A DNA stretch of 64,000 nucleotides from Liquidambar formosana. Lineage: Eukaryota > Streptophyta > Magnoliopsida > Saxifragales > Altingiaceae. The stretch is from the NCBI GenBank assembly GCA_039720395.1, contig CM077831.1, positions 20,133,542 to 20,197,541 of the forward strand, given 5' to 3'. The notes beneath the pieces are model-generated. The model did no database searches and was not told the origin of the DNA. It saw only the letters and a program-made list of their open reading frames with translations. The position numbers were made by a program, and so were the translations under genes. Of the stretch, positions 1-13,400 are shown one piece after another. Numbering within the stretch: position 1 is the first letter of the stretch; each line of letters begins with the position of its first letter.

Positions 1-1672
1 AATGAATTGAAATATGATTCTATTTTAACTAAACTAACAGAGCCTTCGGCGACATCCATGTTACATCACATGGGCCTTGGGACATTAAATGCAATGCATG
101 TTCATTCTGCTCAGTGAACTAACAAAAAATAAGGTATGCAGCATCATCCAACTTTAAAAAAAAAACCTCAAATTTCAAAGATTCCTGCGGTACCAAGGGG
201 TCAATTTGTGGTACGTACACCTAATTCAACTGACCATAAAAGCATGTTGTGACTGGAGCTCCTGCACTCGGAAAACTGTGGGTCAATCTCATTTGCAGTT
301 AGTATTATTCTTGTTGTTCATGTGTTTTCTGTTTCTCTTTCATTTTACAATTTGCATTGGTTTTTTTTCAAAAGTTTGTCCAGGGTTGGTGAGTTGGGTT
401 CGGGCATGACCCGGGTTCAAATCCACGCCGAATTATTATAAAACCTTGGGAGCCATTAAATTTGGATTACTAGGAATGGTGACTAATGGGGGTTGGTGGA
501 TCAGAAAGAAAAGTTAGCTCGTTGGTGATATAGTCAAGGAGTAACCAAGCCTTGGAATTGAAGATTCGTTCAAAAGATTTGGCGAAGTTAGGGAGAGAGG
601 CAATTGCCATTCAAACATCCAGCTCACTACTCAACCCATTGCCCACCCCAATTAATTACTGTTTAGGCGACTGACATCTGATCTGCACATGATTAACTAT
701 ACTTATAAATTATAATTAATTATGACTTGTATACATCTTTTTTTCTTTCACACCTACACACCCTACCAGTGTGAAGACATCATTGCCTGTGAACATACTG
801 TCTAAAAATAAATAAATAATTTATTAAAAATTCTACTCCATTTAAAACGACGAGCACTGCTGCCCGGACACAACGAGCCTGAATCAGACACTGTAACCTA
901 AAATCATTTTAACCCAGAAATTCAAGTCTTTCTGGGATTCAGAAAGCTTGAGCTTAGCTATTGAATTCAACCCTTTCATTGCATCCTCTCATAATGCAAA
1001 GCTTGAGCTTTGTGAATCAAAATTCTAGTCACTAGCATTTGTATATTACAAATTATCACCAACCCAAAGTTATTGACTAGTATTAGTCAGGATCTCCCCT
1101 ATAGTCTCATGGAATCTCTATTTCTTAAGAATGAAATGAAGGGTTACTCTAGGCTCTGTTTGGATCTTGGAAAACACAAATGAAAGTGAAGGAAAATGCT
1201 GAGAGTTTGCTAGAAAATGAATTTCTTTCTCACGCATTTTCAAGCTTTCCATTTCTTTTCTATCATTCCTTCAGAAATCGAAAGAGAGGCTTAAAAGTAC
1301 AAGAAATTTTTAACTCCGAAATAAGACACAAGAAGTTTCAGAATTTTGGAATGAATCATTGGCAAAACTAGTTAAGGAGTCATTATCAATACGATTTGTC
1401 TCAAATTTAATGGTCTAGTAGATTAGTGACAAAATGGTCAAATAAAGTCTATTCCATGTCATACGGATCAAGAAAGATTTTTTAAGGAATGGGATTCCCA
1501 AGAGATGTATACATTTATACATGTATATGTATTTAAGAAACTTTGATATATTTCAAAATCCTGGGCACTAGGAAGAAAATGACATGAGTCATCATTTTGG
1601 TCCATCTCATCGTCAAAACAGAAGAACAAGCAGGAAACATATTTATAGACTGTCTCTCATCCAATTAAAAAC
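1..1672. other. Spacer downstream of RAD51C
   Basis: AT-rich DNA with no coding segment I can support. It holds one SINE-like fragment (370-440). The short reading frames have no family signature. Confidence 0.6.
370..440 (+). mobile_element. tRNA-derived SINE-like fragment
   Basis: GTTGGTGAGTTGGGTTC (A-box-like) followed by GGGTTCAAATCC (perfect B box, about 412-423). Lies in the spacer downstream of RAD51C. Confidence 0.45.
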
Positions 1673-4600
1673 TTACATCATTTTGATTCGCTTACAATTT
1701 GAATCAGAATCACGGATTCCTTTACCAGTCACAGAATATGTTGCTGATGCTGATCGAAGAGAGGGTGACTTATCAATGTATGCATATCGTTCATTGCCAT
1801 TCCAGTACAAAATGACCCGATTCGTACAGGCATGAGACCAACTATCACCTGCTCAGCATGATTTTACAACAAACTTAAAAGAAGCCAAGTGACAGGCAAG
1901 GAAAAAACTAACTATGAAAACTAGGAATTTTTGTGGAAGGCAGGAGAAATATGAGAATGGAAGTTTACCCAGTGCAAGAGCTAATTGGAATGAACCTTCT
2001 ACATACTTAGTGGTTACCTGATTCAATAGAACAACCTGCAAAACATGATACTCCAGAGATTACTATAACAGAAGAACCAAAATACAGACATTAATGAAGA
2101 AACAAAAGAAACATAAGACTATCACACTTGACATCTAGAAGCTAATGAGCGGCAAGCAAATTATATAAATCATTACAGACCTCTCAATGACCACAAAAAT
2201 GAATTTTTTTTTATTTTTTCTTTTCTTAAAGAAAAAGCTATAGGATACCAATGGTACAGCATTTTGGGAATAAAAAAAAAATTCAATGATTTTGCTAAGA
2301 TGTGCCCTGGGGCACATGTTAAGGACACATGTCCATGTCATAGAGAGGGCAAGTGTCCACTCTTCGGATACGTGTCCACCTTAAAAGACACAGGGCCCAC
2401 AAAATATAAGGACATGCCTTACCAGATAGGCAAATGTCTGAAAGGTGGACCTATGTCCTCTCTGTGACATGGAAATGTGTCCTTAAAATGTGCCCTTAGG
2501 GCACATGTTAGCAAGACCATATGAACAAGCCATTACTTGATTATTTTAATCATGCAAAGAAACAGAATTCAGAAAAAAACATAACCCCCAATCCTTTCAC
2601 ATAAACAAGTAATTGTAACAAAATTACAAACGTACACCCAAAGAATTGAGATGTAGCATAGCAGTCTGGAATTTCACAATGGGCACCAATTAAATAAAAA
2701 AAATTATAAATAAATAAATAATGTCAACCATGCTAAGCTTACTTAAAATACTGAAAGCAACACTGTCAACAGATTTTACACAAAACATCTTCCAGCCGAT
2801 TCGAATATCACAAATGAAATCCATACAACTTTCCATAAAATAGAGAGGAGCTCGTCAATACACTCATACGTGTGCGCTCTCCACAACTTTTCTCCTAGTC
2901 TTTATGCACAAATGTACTACCTCTAAAAAAAGACCAACAACAACGCTAATTTTTTCCTTGCTTGTAGCAATTGCATCAACTTGATGAGCACAAAGAAGGT
3001 TTGTTTATCATCATAAATTCACAAGTCTGAGATTCTACAAAGAAAATGAAATGATTCTTACTGCCAAAGCGAACTTTTTTGCAAGTTTCATCAACTTTAA
3101 AGCCATTCCACTAAGTACCCGAGTCCTAAGCGCCAGGTCTTCAAAATCTTGGCGGAAGTGGAAAGTAACACTATCAACAATAATGACCTTCACCTGTGAA
3201 AAAAACACAGGAGTATGAAACATTACAAGGGGTAATTATAATTTATCATCATATCTAACAGCAACAAATTGGTAAGAGAACCAGTTTTTGTTCATATCAA
3301 AACAACTCAGTTGAAACAAAGGATTACATCAGGATGTAACTTTTATGATAACTAGAAGCCTGATTTACTTTGTCCCCAGAAGAAGAAAAGGAAGAAAAAA
3401 ACAGCAAAACAAAAAATAGTAGTCACCCTTGCAGGAAAAATATTTTTATATAGAAAATAAGTTGGGCTACAGGACCAAGAAAAGCAGTTGGTTATTCTCC
3501 ACTTTGTGACAACTGCATTTTGGGTATCCATTAGCTATGATTTTTTCCATCTAACAAAACAAAAACAAAAACTTGTTGCTCTGCTGGTCCCTGAACGTAG
3601 AGGATATTTCCAATGTTATTTCCAGGATTCAGGAATCCAGGCCAATTGAACACTGAACAGCTTATAGGAGAACATCATCCAAAAGAAAGCAAGACAAAAA
3701 TAAAATCATTGCTCAAGATGTTCATAGATATATATATCTATATACATATAGGATGAGGATCAGTTCAGCTTATTATTATACCTACATCTTTATGCTCAGA
3801 TATGAACTTGTCTAAGTAATTTATCAGCGCAATCTGCTCTGTGTAACTGCAAATGCGGAAATAGAATATGTTTCCCAGGAAATCCTTCGCCTGCATTTCA
3901 TTTTGGCAAGCTTGAAAATCCTTCCGTGGTAGGCCGTTAGTTTCCAACATGTCCTCTACGCATGCTTCAGCAATTTGTAAAGCACGCTCCACCATAAAGC
4001 TGCCTTCCGTATCTAAGCACATAACATTTTCAGCTCAACATGTTAAGAGATCAGTGTCAAATGGTCAATCACGAAGTTAAGACACCTACCTATATAAATA
4101 GCCTTCCCTCCTAGACCACCATAATCAACTGGAATTTGAACATTGACTGCAAGTTGAATCCTGTAAATTCTATTATACCTTAACGCTAAAATAAAAATCC
4201 AATGTAACACAGGACAAAAAAGCCAGAAAACATTTTTAAAGACATCACCCAAGATTAGAATGACCACAACCCATACCCTAGCTGTGTTTTACCGATGCCT
4301 GGTACTCCACCTGAAATAATCAATATATAAGATATATTTTCACCGACAGAAAATTTGCTATTCACATAAACAAAGTGTACACATCAAACGAACTGCTAGC
4401 TACAGCAGCATATCAATTGGTCCAGACAAAAAAAAAAAAAGAAAAAAAAAGGATAAAATGACCAACCAATTTCAGTAATTTCTTTGCAACTTATTCCTCC
4501 ACCAAGTATGTTATCAAGAACTGCACAAGACGTAGTAATATGGGTAAACCAATCCTCATGGAGCATGTCCCAGGCAGTCTGTGCACCTGCATAAGATGTA

Positions 4601-5824
4601 ATAAGTGCACAGCATGCAAAACATCATAAGGAGAAGCATCCTACATGTCATTTCTTATAATGGTGTTTTATATCTCTTGTTGAAGACTTCTTTCGAGTTG
4701 TCATAAAAAGGTTCTTCATTAAGTAAAACTAAGAACAAAGAAAACAAGGAGAGAGTAAATACCATTAACAATAAGATGACTTCCCTCTGACCTCTCCAAT
4801 CCACTACTATGTGATGCAACCTTCAGAATCTCATGTGCTTCATTGTCCGAAACTTTTAGATCTGTTGATGGATGAAAAAAATTCATTCTGTTACCCACTA
4901 CAAATGTCAAGAAGTTGATTCTCATGAGAATAACATTAATTAACAAGAAGAATGGAACCAAAGGGGCATTTATTGCAAAGAAGTTGATTCTCAAACACTC
5001 AAACAGATTGACATTGTCAAGGTCCTCAAGGAAAAACATTCTATGTCGAGTAAAACCACATATCCATGAATCATTTGGAATGAATGTGAATTTGGAAACA
5101 TTGATGATACAAAGATTGCTGTCTACGTAGGTCATTGTCTAGGACATAAACAAACTACTTAAATGATAAACCAAACAAACAAACAAGCTACTTTTCTCAT
5201 GCAATTCACAATACCACTACCCCTGAAGTTGTCTTGAACCCATTTGATTTCTGCCCACATTCTTAATTTTCCAAACAATAAAAAACTTTTTGGAGCATGC
5301 CGTAGTAACAAACCAGGAATTCAGAATTTAAGAGTGAAAAAGGCAATACACATGAAGCAACAAAGAACGATATGCTGTCGTATAAGCAATATTCAAAACA
5401 ATTAGAGAACTTTCATAGATACTCCCTAAGAAGCAGGATATTTTTGAAAATCATATGGGGTTGAATTACATGAAAATGAACAAATGATACAGGGTTTCAT
5501 TCGCTAGAAAGAAACTCTTACAGTTATTACATCAAACACTTGGTGGGTGTTCATTCATACATGTAAGAAAACCAAAATCACTCATACCAAACAATTAATA
5601 AATTGCTGATAGAAAGAGAGTATTAATAGAGCAAAGTTCACAGCATTTCTGTAATTGGTAAGTATCATTTCCATAAGGAAAAGAAAATGAGTGATGCGTA
5701 TAGGAGTGATACCGCGAGCAAGGTCGGAGGGAGAAACGGACGAGAGTGAAGAGAAAGTTGTGTACCCTGCTGCTATCAACTTCCCCCGCTGTGATGCTGA
5801 TATTGGTAGTCTTCCCACTTCCAT
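1673..5824 (-). CDS. RAD51C: DNA repair protein RAD51 homolog 3 (RAD51C), 9 exons, complete
   Basis: RAD51C is a RecA/RAD51-family ATPase acting in the nucleus in homologous recombination, in the BCDX2 and CX3 paralogue complexes. Exons by splice sites and phase: 5824-5713, 4861-4763, 4586-4467, 4310-4277, 4160-4090, 4012-3786, 3193-3062, 2035-1969, 1848-1673; 1038 nt, 345 codons, close to the roughly 360 usual in plants. The N-terminal part ([16 protein letters not shown]) forms the helix-hairpin region typical of plant RAD51C. Walker A is GVPGIGKT at residues 112-119, split over exons 3 and 4. Exon 6 opens with [20 protein letters not shown]. Walker B is VIIVDS around 224-229. Further family blocks are [10 protein letters not shown] and the basic tail CKRIKMM. 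The start is the ATG just before the conserved block; further in-frame ATGs lie upstream in a microsatellite. Intron 6 needs the donor GTAGGT at 3785 to keep frame. Intron 7 carries a palindromic MITE. Confidence 0.93.
2292..2514. mobile_element. Foldback MITE in RAD51C intron 7 (223 bp)
   Basis: Inverted arms of about 58 bp: TTGCTAAGATGTGCCCT at the left and TTGCTAACATGTGCCCT read on the minus strand at the right, continuing through TTAAGGACACAT, CCATGTCA and AGAGAGG. Each arm carries an internal small palindrome (ATGTGCCC..GGGCACAT). No clear target duplication, so the superfamily is open. Confidence 0.8.
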
Positions 5825-5835
5825 CTCTCTCCCCC

Positions 5836-5881
5836 TGTGTGTGTGTGTGTGTGTCTCTCTCTCTCTCTCCATATATATATA
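5836..5881. repeat. Compound (GT)n(CT)n(AT)n microsatellite at the RAD51C start
   Basis: GT run about 5836-5854, CT run 5854-5869, AT run 5871-5881, beginning 12 bp upstream of the chosen RAD51C ATG. On the minus strand the AT part could serve as a TATA element. In-frame upstream ATGs here would add a Glu-Arg and Thr-His repeat to the protein. Confidence 0.9.
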
Positions 5882-6488
5882 CACACTCCCTCTCTCACTG
5901 TACTTGCTCTCTCTCTCTTTGGCGCCAGAAACATTAGTTTCGGAATTGTGTAAGGCCTACTTAGAAATGGCTTTTCGCAGTTCTGCCCCTCTATTTTATT
6001 TTTTTGCAATAATAAATCTACGTGCACTAATCTTTTACGTTTATCCCATTGACACTTGGATTAAATGTTCCACTCATTCACTTCATTTATGTCAAATTTT
6101 AAGTTCATCGATTTTAGAAGTTATGTCAATCATAAAATACTTAAAATTATAGGTTTATATATAAAATAAACATAAATTTATGGATCAATATTTCTCAATA
6201 TCTGATTGATTTGATATTTGTCATGCATGATGTATATAAGATGATTATCTAATCCAACAGTAATCTTGACAAAATATGATTTTTATAAAAAGATATTGAG
6301 AGATATAAGTGTAATAAGTCTTACACTAGCTAGGTGTGAATTGATCCCTCTCCTTATTTTATTTTATCCTTTTATTTTATTTTATTTTTGGTCGGTCTGA
6401 ATGTTGTCCATGGTTCAATTTCATTGATACGGATTTACAAATAAAATTGGGAAAAAAAAAAAAGCATTCTTAACACTTTTATTTAATA

Positions 6489-6760
6489 CTCTCTCCGTCC
6501 CACAAAAATAGGTTAAGTTTGACAAAACATGCATTTTAAAAAAAGTTATTATTGAATTGACTTATCACTTGTTAAACTCTATCTTTCCAAAAGTACTATC
6601 TTTCAATTGGTATTAGGTTTTGTATTGAAAGTAATTATTAAAATAACAAAAGGTAGTATAGGTAAGTTCAAAAAATTTGTAAGTTGAATTTTCAAAGTGA
6701 AGAAAGATTTTGAGACAAAAAAAGTTGCAAAACTGGTCTATCTTTGCGGGATGGGGGGAA
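6489..6760. mobile_element. Stowaway-like MITE upstream of RAD51C
   Basis: TA on both sides; left end CTCTCTCCGTCCCACAAAAA and right end, on the minus strand, TTCCCCCCATCCCGCAAAGA, the usual CTCCCTCCGT-type ends. About 660 bp upstream of the RAD51C start. Confidence 0.8.
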
Positions 6761-7210
6761 TATATATACAGTTCTAATTAGGTCAGTACGTATTGATTTA
6801 AATTATATCAGTACCATGCATTGGGAGTTGTGCATTGTCTTATTGTATTTTGTAATCCACTAATGCACGAGATACAACCTCTAATACGAGTTGATATAAA
6901 TTATATCAATATGTGTTCATCTTATCATCATCTTATAAATATATATATATATGAGATCAACCGGATGGGACTTTTTTGTGTTAACTATCAGGTAGGACCG
7001 TAGGACGCAATGCTTGTAGATAGACTTCGTCTTGTTTTCTTCTTTTTACATAGTACAAACTTTTTTCCCCATATTTTTAATCTTCAAATATCTCTAGGTC
7101 CTGCATAGCAAACCATTATATAAGAGGGCTGCAAACGAGCTGACCCCCAGCTTTGCCCAACCTCAGTTCGGGATGAAGTAGCTTGAATTTTTCCTCAGGC
7201 TCTCTGGACT

Positions 7211-7462
7211 GGATTTGGATTTGCTCAAGTTGGACACTTTAAATGGACGCTCAAGTTGATGTTGGATGTGTGCCATGTGGCGCATCTATTCTTTTAATGG
7301 CTGAGATGAGAAGGAATCAAGAATAATTTGTGTGTGTAGGTACATATGAGGTGAAATTTTGTGCCATCTCAGCCATTGAAAGAATGGTTGTACCACATGG
7401 CACACATCCAACGTCAACTTGAGCGTCCATCTAAAGTATCCAACTTGAGCAAATCCAAATCC
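7211..7462. mobile_element. Mutator-type foldback MITE between RAD51C and GCP1 (252 bp)
   Basis: Inverted arms of about 100 bp start GGATTTGGATTTGCTCAAGT on both strands. Perfect 9-bp target duplication CTCTGGACT (7202-7210 and 7463-7471), the Mutator mark. It is inserted in an older AGCTGA-rich repeat that starts near 7126 (AGGGCTGCAAACGAGCTGA). Confidence 0.9.
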
Positions 7463-8205
7463 CTCTGGACTCCATGATATAACAATGAATGAGGAAAATG
7501 ATTAAAAAAAGTGCTAAAAATGCCTTCACCTCTTAAGCATTAGTAAGCATTTTCCTTCGGTTACAGTCAGCTGAGCTTGTCTCAGGCTCTATAATGTAAT
7601 GCTGATGAACCACGAAGGCCCAAAATTTTTAAAACATAAAAAAGGCACCTTTGATATTTGGTTCACAAAATAAGAATGATGTATAAATAAACTAACAGAC
7701 ATTGAAATTCTCATTATTCTTGTTCACAAATACTATATGCCCACATCTCATTAATTTAGAGCTACAACCTTGCCTAAGTGAAACGGGTGCTATCTACAAA
7801 TGCACACCCTCCCACATTATTAGGTGCGCACAGTTTCTATTGCGAGTGGGAGCAACCTATGAAAAATGGTACAGATAACAATATCCTACGACAGCAGCAA
7901 AACAGATGTAGCTAATCTTACAACAAGAATATACAGCTCCTGTAATAGATTTTTCACAGCAAGTAGCTCCGCAGGATGACTGCTGCAATCCCAATGCCTT
8001 CCAAGATGGGTATCACAACCTTGCTTCACGCGACTCTCTTCATTTTCTAAAGATGCAGCCGCATGTGCTAACTATCTTGCTATTCACTGACAGACTCCCT
8101 TCAGGGTAAAGTCGACCATTACCGCATTTAGAAATCAGTTAACCCAATGAGAGAGTACCACTCACTTAGTTGTATAAAGGATTGAGTTAATCTTGAAGAC
8201 ATGGG

Positions 8206-10444
8206 CTATGCCTGTTGTTGCAGAGATGCTTGGATCAGAGATGTAAGAGATGGATGAATCCGGGCTCTTCTCAAGGAGCGAGCTTCACTTCTTCCTTCAG
8301 CATATTCCTCCCCCAATGGCCATCTTGGCCGCAAATCATACTGATTTATCAAGCAATTAGGTCTAGTATTTAGGTTAAGTTTTGGGAGAAAACAATATAG
8401 AACAGAAAGTACATCAAAATAATTGCCCAAGTGAATATCAGACTGGAGTCTACTGATCCTTGCTTAGACCATGCATGAGTTATGATATATTTATGCATAT
8501 GGATGTATGTACTTATGTGACTTAAATACACAGCGGTGGAGCCACGAATTTATTGGGGAAACCCTTGTACACAAGAGGTATACAAAAAGAGAAATAAAGA
8601 AAAAAAAAATTACGAATGTAATCTATTTAAAAAATCATGGAACGTGGACCAGGGTAAACATCCTGGGTCATTCCACTCAGAGAGAGAGAGAGAGAGAGAG
8701 TATAGCTAATAAAAATTTTTGGTGGGATTAAAATGATGAAATAACAATCGAGCAAGGGACAAAAAGGGACTTAATGGGGGTGAATTTTTTATTAATATAA
8801 ATTTTATTTACATAATTTAAAATTTTAAAAACTGAGGGGGGCTGCTGCAACCACTGGGCCCCATGAGCCTCTGCCCATGTATTATGTATGTTGATAATAA
8901 CGAAATGATATGCTTCTAGCACAGCTGGAATGACCTGAGGTAGGATAATCTCAAATGCATCTTGATACCAATTAAATGCTACTAGTGCAACCTGAATGCA
9001 GTCATGAGTTATAAAAGGTTCCAAACAATACCAAAGAATCTTCTGGTTCACTAGCAGATGGTGGAGGATCAAATCTTCCCATGCGGAAGTGCTCAATACC
9101 AGTCCAAGCAACCATTACACCTTGTCAGACAGAACTCAAGACATTAGTTTTTCATAAGAGGTCATTATAGCCAAATGCAAAAATGGGTATAATAAATGTC
9201 ACTTCACATCACTCTTTTATTTGTCTTGTTTTGCTTCTTTTTTTTTTTTTTGGTTGTTGGTTGGGGAGGAGCATCAAAGCCCTAGGGTGATTGAAGACCA
9301 CTGAAATAATCTTTCTTCAGCTGTCAAATAATAAGGGTGAAAAAAAAAAAGCAACCATATTCAGCGCCGTATATAAGCAAAGCTGGTTTGGCTCATAATG
9401 AGCCAAGCCAGAGCTCAGTCATAAAGCTCAAGCCAAGCCGAAAAGTAACACAGCTTGTTTAGAGTAATGAGCCAGAGCCAAGTTCAGGTGGACTCAACAA
9501 GCATAAAGCTAGGCTCATGTATTAAATAAACACACATTTATACTTGTATACATCTTGATAGAATCTCGTAGATGATTATATGAATTTGTTTATTGCATTA
9601 TAGAATCTCATTGTTGATTTATGAGTTAGTGTTACAACTTATTTGCTAATTTGATTCTGAACCTTGGCCTTTAAGTTCTTTAATTTAAAAGTTTAAGCTG
9701 TTTCTTAAACATTGACACAACTCTATTTAATGAGATTTAAAAAAACATCTGAAGCTTGACAAATGTCTATTTTGTCAAGCCTAGCTTTAGCCTAACAAAA
9801 TTATATCGAGCCTAAGTTGAGCCCAAGCCAAACTTCCTATTCACGAACCAGAGTCAAGGAAGGCAAAGCCTGGCTTGGCTCTTATTATTCACAACCCCAA
9901 AAATATATTAGATTATTCTTTTACAATAGGGCATAACAAATTGTACATCAGTATACCACTCTAGCTTTTCTACTAATTAGGTGTTGATAAGCCTAGTTCA
10001 CCATATTGAATATCGGCATCTTAGACACTTGTCAAATGTCAACACCCGTGTCAATTCATTCCTAACACCAGTTTAGACACTTAAAAAAGAGTGTACCTTT
10101 ATTTAGTATTTACTTCAAATGTTTTATTTTTTCATTTACTTTAAATATGTACAGAAGAATAATAATGCCTCTTCTCTTTAAGTTTTACTTAGTTATTTAC
10201 TTGCTATGGATTTCACATACACAAATTCAAGATCACATAGATATATAAATGAGAATGGTAAACTTAAAAAACAGACATATATGGTAGTGTCCCTGCATCC
10301 GGATTTTACAAAATGCCAGGTTTGACACCCTGCGTCTCTATCCAAATGTGACACTCGTCTCCATGTAGAGTTGCAAATGGGGTTAAGTTAGCCTGTTACC
10401 TGCCCGTTGACTTGGAATTTTACAGGTTAAACTTAATTTAATCC

Positions 10445-10488
<44 letters not shown>

Positions 10489-13400
10489 CAAAATAAAATA
10501 AAAAAAGGAAAATATTAATTTCATCTTAAGCTGAGCTGAGCTTAGCTCCATCAAAGTTTTGGGCCCAAACTTGAGTTTGAGCTGAGCTCAGGAAACACTT
10601 AATCTAAAGTTCAATATAAGCTACAAATGAATTTTTTTTTTCTGTTTATAATGTAGAACCCATGTTAAAGTTTGTAACCCAAAGGTCTTGTGTTTAGTCA
10701 CCCTTCACAAAGGAACATATCTTTTACACAATTACACTGATGTACTTTTTTCAATGTAATGTTATTAGAAAATTAGGATCAGCCTGAACTCATTCCAAAG
10801 CTCGTCCCATGGAACAGGTTAATGGGCAGAGATTGGGTTGAGCATAGCTTGAACTAAGTATTTGTTGTTTAGGCTGAGCACACGCTAACCTTGCCCTCCC
10901 TCAACTTAGCAGTCCTATGTTCGTTTCCATGGATTCTACATAGAATGTGAAAGAAAGAAGAAACCAGGACATTAAGTCATTTCAACCTCCTTGGAGTTGG
11001 GAGGTCAACACAGTTAAAATTGCTCCAATTTCACATATTGTATTCCTCTCGACTACCGTCAGTTTACTTATGCAGGTTCCTCTTATATCTACTGTGTCAT
11101 GTAAGGTGAACAAGAACTGCAAATAAATGACTCACCATTGTCAGTACAAAGGCTGGGAGGAGGGCATACAAGTTGCAGGTTATTCTTCTGGACAACTTGA
11201 TCAAGCCGAGCCCTGACATACTGATTTGACGCAACGCCTCCAGAGACCACCTGCAGTAAGGCAGAATTCAGAGATCACTGTTATAAACCATGACATGGCA
11301 GAGATGATAAACAAAAGGGAGTAGAACTCAATGGGCACAGTAAACACACAATTGAGAAATAGCAGTTTGCGCACCAAATATTTTATGGATGGCTCAAGCT
11401 TCAATGCCCATTCAATTGCTCGTTCACACCTTTCCTCTAAATGTAGTACAGCAACTCGCTGCATAACAAATCCTCAAAGGTTCAAAGCACGTTTAAAAAG
11501 AGAGATGTCCAGGGTTTTTTTTTTGGGGAGCTGGGGGGGAGGGAGGGGAAGGGGGACGTAAGCCCTCAGAACTGCATGATAGTCACCAAAATCATGTAAC
11601 CAATAAAATTCATTTGACAACTATTATAACCTGGAATGAGGCGGCAATATCAGCTCGTGAACTTCGGTCTTGACAACTTGCAGAAGATATAGGAATTCCA
11701 GCATTGCTACACATAGCCAACACACATTAACAGATGGAGTAAGAAATAAAAAAGGGAAATAAATTATTTTAACTCATACTATTGTATGGTTCAGTTCTTC
11801 ATTACATCAACGGTCACTAAATATTCTTCAAATGATATGTAAGGCAATTAATTTTCAAAATTAATAAGCTCAAGTGACTACGTTGACCCAAATAGAAGAA
11901 CAGAGAGTGGAATCAGACTGTTCTGTTTAATAATTTTCATTTCTTATAATTATAAATTTTTTAGAGAAATGATCCCCCAATGTAAAAAAGGGAAATTACA
12001 TAAACATGTTGCTACTTTATACTATTCATAAAAAAAAGGATTGCAACTGAAAACGACGACAAATGAGGATTTCTTTTTCAAAAAATAATTGCATAAAAGA
12101 AAAGTACAGGAAAAGTAATTAGTAACTTTAGGAAAAGTTATCAGTCACTTTTCCTTAAATTTAATTGCATAGAAGGAAAGTTTAGGGATAGTAACTTTAG
12201 GAAAATTACCAGTCACTTTTTCCTTAAATATCCTTTCATGCAATTAGTTTTTTTTTTTTTTTTTGTTTGTTTTTTTTTGTTTTTATAGTTGTGTCTACTT
12301 GCCATTCTTTTATGCAGTTAGTCTTAAAAAGCAACATGTTTATGTAATTTTCCAATACAATTATATAGGGAATAAAATAACTTGATATGACATAACAAAT
12401 TTAAGCGACTGTGTAATAAGTACTTCATAGAAGAATAAAAATTCAATTAGTTTGAGAAAGTCTAGAATAAGTCAATATGAGTTCATTGCAATGCTTTTTC
12501 AATTTAAGTTGTGGAACATGCATGACACAGAGAGCATACAAAAATGCATGTCTTTCATGCAATCTCAGCTTTTGGTCTTTTTAATAATCATAAACAAACA
12601 TGTGAAAAACCCTCTTCAATATACTCTTACAACTTTATGATACCACAAGTAAAGCTAATGTCAACCCATTTCCCTTTTCTTTTAAAATTTTCAAATTTTT
12701 TGACAAACTTGAAGAATGTTACTTTCACTTCATTTCATATTGAAAAATTGGTTAGGAAGTAATACATGACAGTACATGAATGAACAAGATGGCCAACCAA
12801 AGAAAGATTATGATAACTGTTGGGAAGTCCCACATCCCACATTGTTTAAATATAAAAAGTTGATATGGCTTAATATACCTGTTTGGGCACTCCACCTAAT
12901 AGCTTAGGCTTTTAAGTTGGAAACTTAACAATAACGATTGAGAGTCTCATCCTTCAAACTATAGTATCTAAAGATGGGCATCACACCCCAGAAACAAGCT
13001 TCTCAACTAGCTAACCCTTGAAATGACTCATGTTTCTTGCCATTTTAATTGGTCTCGACTCCATAAATTCTATATTTTTCTTTGATTAATGAACATAAGG
13101 TGGAAATGGGTACTCATAAGCATACTTCTTCCAAACTTCATCATATAAATTAAAAGACAGAATAAACCCTTAAAGCATTCTTCCATTTTAATTTGAAGTA
13201 GCCAAGTAGGTAGTTAATATTTACAAACAATGATTACGATTGTAATTTTATATCTTTACTGGCTCGTTTCCTATCTTGACATTGAAAATCAGAGTTTTAT
13301 AAGGAAAGAAAAAAGTAGGGCATGCTGGGATTTAGGAGGAAGAATGCAAGATGAGTAGAATGCAAGAAAATAAAATATGAAACTCAACTTCCAGGGAAAA

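Larger units (their letters stand above)
5882..8205. other. Spacer between the RAD51C start and the GCP1 end
   Basis: Contains the RAD51C promoter (not finely mapped), the Stowaway MITE, a TGATATAA palindrome repeat (6780-6960) shared with CAD-like intron 4, and the MULE MITE in an older repeat. About 7630-8205 is likely GCP1 3' UTR and flank. Confidence 0.6.
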
